DNA of 64,000 nt, taken from positions 42,576 to 106,575 of the forward strand of contig JAZNKJ010000029.1 of assembly GCA_045578465.1 (NCBI GenBank), read 5' to 3'. The notes beneath the pieces were generated by a model that was given only the letters and a program-made list of their open reading frames with translations, did no database searches and was not told the origin of the DNA. Source of the DNA: SIG454 sp045578465 (lineage in GTDB: Bacteria > Bacillota > Clostridia > Monoglobales > Monoglobaceae). The translations under genes and the position numbers were made by a program. Below, one piece after another: positions 61,237 through 64,000 of this stretch. Every line of letters starts with the position of its first letter. The stretch's first letter is position 1.

Positions 61237-64000
61237 TTACTTAGAATAATTGTATATTCTATTGATAGCAACCGCTGCTTCTGCACGAGTTGCTGTCGCT
61301 GTCGGCGCAAAGCTATTATTGCCTGTGCCTTTCATAAGTCCTGCCTGATAGAGATTTAAGATGCTTTCATAAGCGTAATCCTGAATCTTATCATAATCAC
61401 TAAATACGATTGCTGGTAAAACCGGCTCAGTTTCAATGTTATTAGCAAGTAAAATTCTTTCAATCATTACAGCCATTTCAGCTCTTGTGATTGCCTTACC
61501 AACACCAAACTGTGTATCACTGATTCCGTTAATAATACCGTTTTTATACGCTGTCGCAACATATGGATAATACCACTCGCTGCTCTTTGCATCTCTAAAT
61601 CCAACTGTTACTGTTTCGTCGAGTTCAACATTTAAAGCTGACATAATCATCTTTAAGAACTCTTCTCTTGTAACCTGACGGGTTGGGTTGAATTTTCCGC
61701 TACCGTCTCCGTTGATAATTCCTAATCTGTTTAGTACCTTGATATCTTCAGCAGCCCATACAACTGAATCTAAATCTGAGAATCCGAAATTAACTACACC
61801 AGACTGTTCAACAGAATCAATTGTTCCCTGAGGAGCTTCCGGAGCAGGAACTCCAGCATTAGCGCCGCCAATGAGACTGTCAGCACCAGAGATATCAGAA
61901 TCACTGGAACCACCGCCGCCACCGCCGCCGGAACCGCCACCGGAACCGCCGCCAGAGCCGCCACCAGAGCCGCCTGCACTTTCAGCGTCTTGCTGAGCTT
62001 CAATAGCAGCTACAAAGCCTGCTTTTAAATCATCAAGGCTTGCATAGATGATTTTGTTTCCATTTTCATCTGTACACAATCTGAGGTATAATGCTTCTTC
62101 ATCATCAATTGATGAAAGTGAATATCCTTCCTCTAAGTTATCTTCAAGATATTTTTCATATCCATCGCTTCCAAAGATATCCCCCTCATAGATAGAAAGA
62201 AGTAAGCTTTCCATTCTTGTTGGACGATTGTTTTTAGCAGCATCGTTAACCTTTTCAAGTATTTCTTCTTCAACTACTGCCTGAGAAATTACCTCTGAAA
62301 CAAGATTTGTAACTACAAGGTATTCTGTAGAATCAGAATCTTCTGAAGCATCAAATTTTGCAAAAGCTTTTTCCAAGAAATCTGCATCTGCAACAGCTGC
62401 CTTTTCAGCATCTGTTCCAAATTCATCAACAAACTCTTTAAAGTCAGCCGCATCAGCAATTGCCTCAGTAAGCCACTCTGTAACATCAGTCTCGCTTACA
62501 AGGCTAACTGTCTGTTCCGCAATTGCATTTGTGCCATACTGAACATATAACTTATATTCTCCTGTTGTAATATTAGCAGGATCGATTGGCATTACAGTAT
62601 CAATCAAGCCTGAACTGTTTGATTTAGCCTGTGAAACACCTAATACATTACCTTCATCGTCTGTAAGGTATGCCACAACATCCACCGCTGTTTCAGTATA
62701 ACCTGTAATCCAAACCTCGTTAAAGTGTCCTTCTGCTGTAATTCCTACTTCAGGAGTGCCGCTATATGTGTCAGGCTTTCCTGTTGCTGCGTTAGAATAT
62801 GGATTGTTAAGTCCATCAATAAGAGCAGCTCCATTATTTAATGAATCCCATACGAATACTGCAAAAGTATCTGTCTCTTCATAATTGTCTGGCTTGTCAA
62901 ATTCCACAGTTAAATCAATATCTGTGTTGATTTCACCTGTATTTCCTTGTGTTTCAACATATTTGATATAGCCGTCTTCGTCATAGCCTACCAAAATAAC
63001 TGTTGCTCTTCTGCGATAGCCTTCAGGTCCTTCAAAGTTTGCATTACCTGTAACTGTGATTTTGTCATCTTCTACAACCGCCTGAGAAATTGTTACATCT
63101 CCAGCATTTGTATTGTTTATAATTGATGAAACGCTGTCAAGGTTTTTAAGGCTCTTTCCTGTGTAGAATTTTACACAAGTAAGGTTTGCAACCGCACTGT
63201 TTTTAGCTGTGATTTGAGTTGTTCTGGTGTCATCAGAAGCAATTGGAACATTGTCACCAACAAGGGTAAATCCTTCAGCCCCAGCTGCCTTTAACCAGTA
63301 ATCAAAAGTTGCGCCATCTTCACTATTTATAACAATCAACTCAAAGCCTTGTGTAAGGTTTACAGTATCGTATGTAGCAATTGCTGATTTCGCATCTGTC
63401 CAACCTCTGTCAACCTGAGCTCTGATTGCATTTGTAGCGTCAACACCAATCTGTAAGCCTAATGAACTTGAAGTGCCGTCAACATCTGCAAAAACTGAAA
63501 CATAGTTATCTGCATTTTTTGTAGTTCCTGTAATGCTTGCAAAGTTATAATAAACCGCACCGCCAACAGGAAGTAAAACTTCCGCACCGGTTTCATCCAC
63601 TAAATCCTTACCTGTTGAGGAAGTAACTTGAGTTTCAGAAAGTCCATAGAACTGGTTATAAACATATTCTGCATCTCCTGCATTTTCAAGAGATGGTAAG
63701 ATTTCATCAAAAGTATATGTTTCGTCTGTTCCAGGTGTGTCAGGTTCGTCTGGGCCTGGCACATCAGGACCTGGGTCCGGTGTTACAGAACCGCCGCCGC
63801 CTTCTGTAACTACTTCAGGGCTATATATTACAGCAGAAACAAGGTTTGCAACTGCTGTGCCTTTTGCCTCAATTGCTGTTGCATTTTCATCGTTACATAC
63901 ATTATATGTTGTCATAAGTGTAAAATCTGTTGCGCCGTCTCTTCTTAACCAGAATTCAAAGCCGTTTCCAACATCCTTTACGATCATTTCAAAACCTGCT
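61237..64000 (-). CDS. Repetitive exported SLH-domain protein (5' end beyond window)
   Basis: Partial gene: the reading frame is still open at 64000, so the N-terminus and signal peptide are outside. The visible 920 residues contain two copies of a beta-sandwich module (one nearly whole, one cut by the window end), a Pro/Asp/Gly-rich linker, a further Ig-like part, an alpha-rich segment, a Gly/Ser linker and three C-terminal SLH repeats (about the last 180 residues) ending in NRIYNYSK. The modules resemble carbohydrate-binding beta-sandwiches; no catalytic residues are visible. Confidence 0.85.
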   Translation of the reverse strand, partial: AGFEMIVKDVGNGFEFWLRRDGATDFTLMTTYNVCNDENATAIEAKGTAVANLVSAVIYSPEVVTEGGGGSVTPDPGPDVPGPDEPDTPGTDETYTFDEILPSLENAGDAEYVYNQFYGLSETQVTSSTGKDLVDETGAEVLLPVGGAVYYNFASITGTTKNADNYVSVFADVDGTSSSLGLQIGVDATNAIRAQVDRGWTDAKSAIATYDTVNLTQGFELIVINSEDGATFDYWLKAAGAEGFTLVGDNVPIASDDTRTTQITAKNSAVANLTCVKFYTGKSLKNLDSVSSIINNTNAGDVTISQAVVEDDKITVTGNANFEGPEGYRRRATVILVGYDEDGYIKYVETQGNTGEINTDIDLTVEFDKPDNYEETDTFAVFVWDSLNNGAALIDGLNNPYSNAATGKPDTYSGTPEVGITAEGHFNEVWITGYTETAVDVVAYLTDDEGNVLGVSQAKSNSSGLIDTVMPIDPANITTGEYKLYVQYGTNAIAEQTVSLVSETDVTEWLTEAIADAADFKEFVDEFGTDAEKAAVADADFLEKAFAKFDASEDSDSTEYLVVTNLVSEVISQAVVEEEILEKVNDAAKNNRPTRMESLLLSIYEGDIFGSDGYEKYLEDNLEEGYSLSSIDDEEALYLRLCTDENGNKIIYASLDDLKAGFVAAIEAQQDAESAGGSGGGSGGGSGGGSGGGGGGGSSDSDISGADSLIGGANAGVPAPEAPQGTIDSVEQSGVVNFGFSDLDSVVWAAEDIKVLNRLGIINGDGSGKFNPTRQVTREEFLKMIMSALNVELDETVTVGFRDAKSSEWYYPYVATAYKNGIINGISDTQFGVGKAITRAEMAVMIERILLANNIETEPVLPAIVFSDYDKIQDYAYESILNLYQAGLMKGTGNNSFAPTATATRAEAAVAINRIYNYSK
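61905..61975 (-). repeat. Gly/Ser-coding short tandem repeat
   Basis: A GC-rich stretch made of near-repeats of 12 bases on the minus strand, encoding several GGSG-type units and a run of glycines. It forms a flexible linker between the body and the SLH anchor of the surface protein. Synonymous codons are mixed, which lowers slippage. Confidence 0.85.

Noticed and set aside
61794..62003. Alanine/valine-rich minus-strand frame
   Set aside because: Out-of-frame reading of the Gly/Ser repeat region within the SLH gene.
1..64000. CRISPR arrays, insertion sequences, prophage or integrase genes
   Set aside because: No regularly spaced repeats, transposase, integrase or phage structural genes were seen.

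Overview
The window comes from a low-GC, strictly fermentative, spore-forming member of the Clostridia (Bacillota). SpoVT, an alpha/beta-type small acid-soluble spore protein, a CotJC-like manganese catalase, FeFe-hydrogenases, a glycyl-radical enzyme and many S-layer-homology (SLH) proteins all point that way. Nearly every gene lies on the minus strand; the plus-strand genes are the Mn catalase, the PocR-AraC regulator, tRNA-Gly, a cell-wall amidase and xpt. I see no insertion sequence, prophage or CRISPR array, and no gene-free stretch longer than 300 bases.

Layout. 1-7.4 kb: housekeeping operon lon-engB-hisS-aspS and a YitT/PQ-loop membrane pair. 7.5-10.6 kb: Mn catalase, an SLH-anchored polysaccharide deacetylase and tRNA-Gln/tRNA-Leu. 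10.8-17.4 kb: a sugar operon (isomerase, FGGY kinase, epimerase-like protein, two class II aldolases) divergent from its probable PocR-AraC regulator. 17.4-25.5 kb: a ten-gene hydrogenase operon. NuoE, HndB, NuoF and HydA subunits of an NADH-linked FeFe-hydrogenase bracket a sensory cassette (two DRTGG proteins, two GHKL-type ATPases, a PHP phosphoesterase and a non-prototypical FeFe-hydrogenase). A Rex-like palindrome sits on its promoter. 25.8-28 kb: tRNA-Gly, amidase, nitroreductase, HhH protein, SASP. 28-33.7 kb: pyrimidine operon pyrC-K-D-F-E-B-I. 33.8-36.8 kb: DUF6514-like protein, spoVT, an SLH protein, xpt and tRNA-Pro.

36.8-53.9 kb is a long same-strand carbohydrate island. In transcription order it holds a glycyl-radical enzyme (GRE) and its activase, an SDR, an aldo/keto reductase, a beta-helix protein, LplB/LplC-type permeases and a solute-binding lipoprotein, an N-acetylneuraminate-lyase/DHDPS-family aldolase, a GH36 alpha-galactosidase, a GH106-like glycosidase and an MFS transporter. 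My leading hypothesis is that the GRE is the dehydratase of a non-phosphorylative sugar-acid route: oxidoreductases make or handle an aldonate, the GRE removes water, and the lyase cleaves the resulting 2-keto-3-deoxy acid. This is inference; the substrate is not readable from sequence.

53.9-64 kb holds three giant exported proteins: a 1490-aa sialidase-fold protein with five Asp boxes, a 928-aa SLH protein, and an SLH protein with tandem repeats and a Gly/Ser linker that runs off the window end.

Promoters with 17-base spacers, stem-loop terminators and several candidate operators could be read directly and are listed. Starts were moved where a Shine-Dalgarno (SD) site clearly favours a codon inside the longest open frame.
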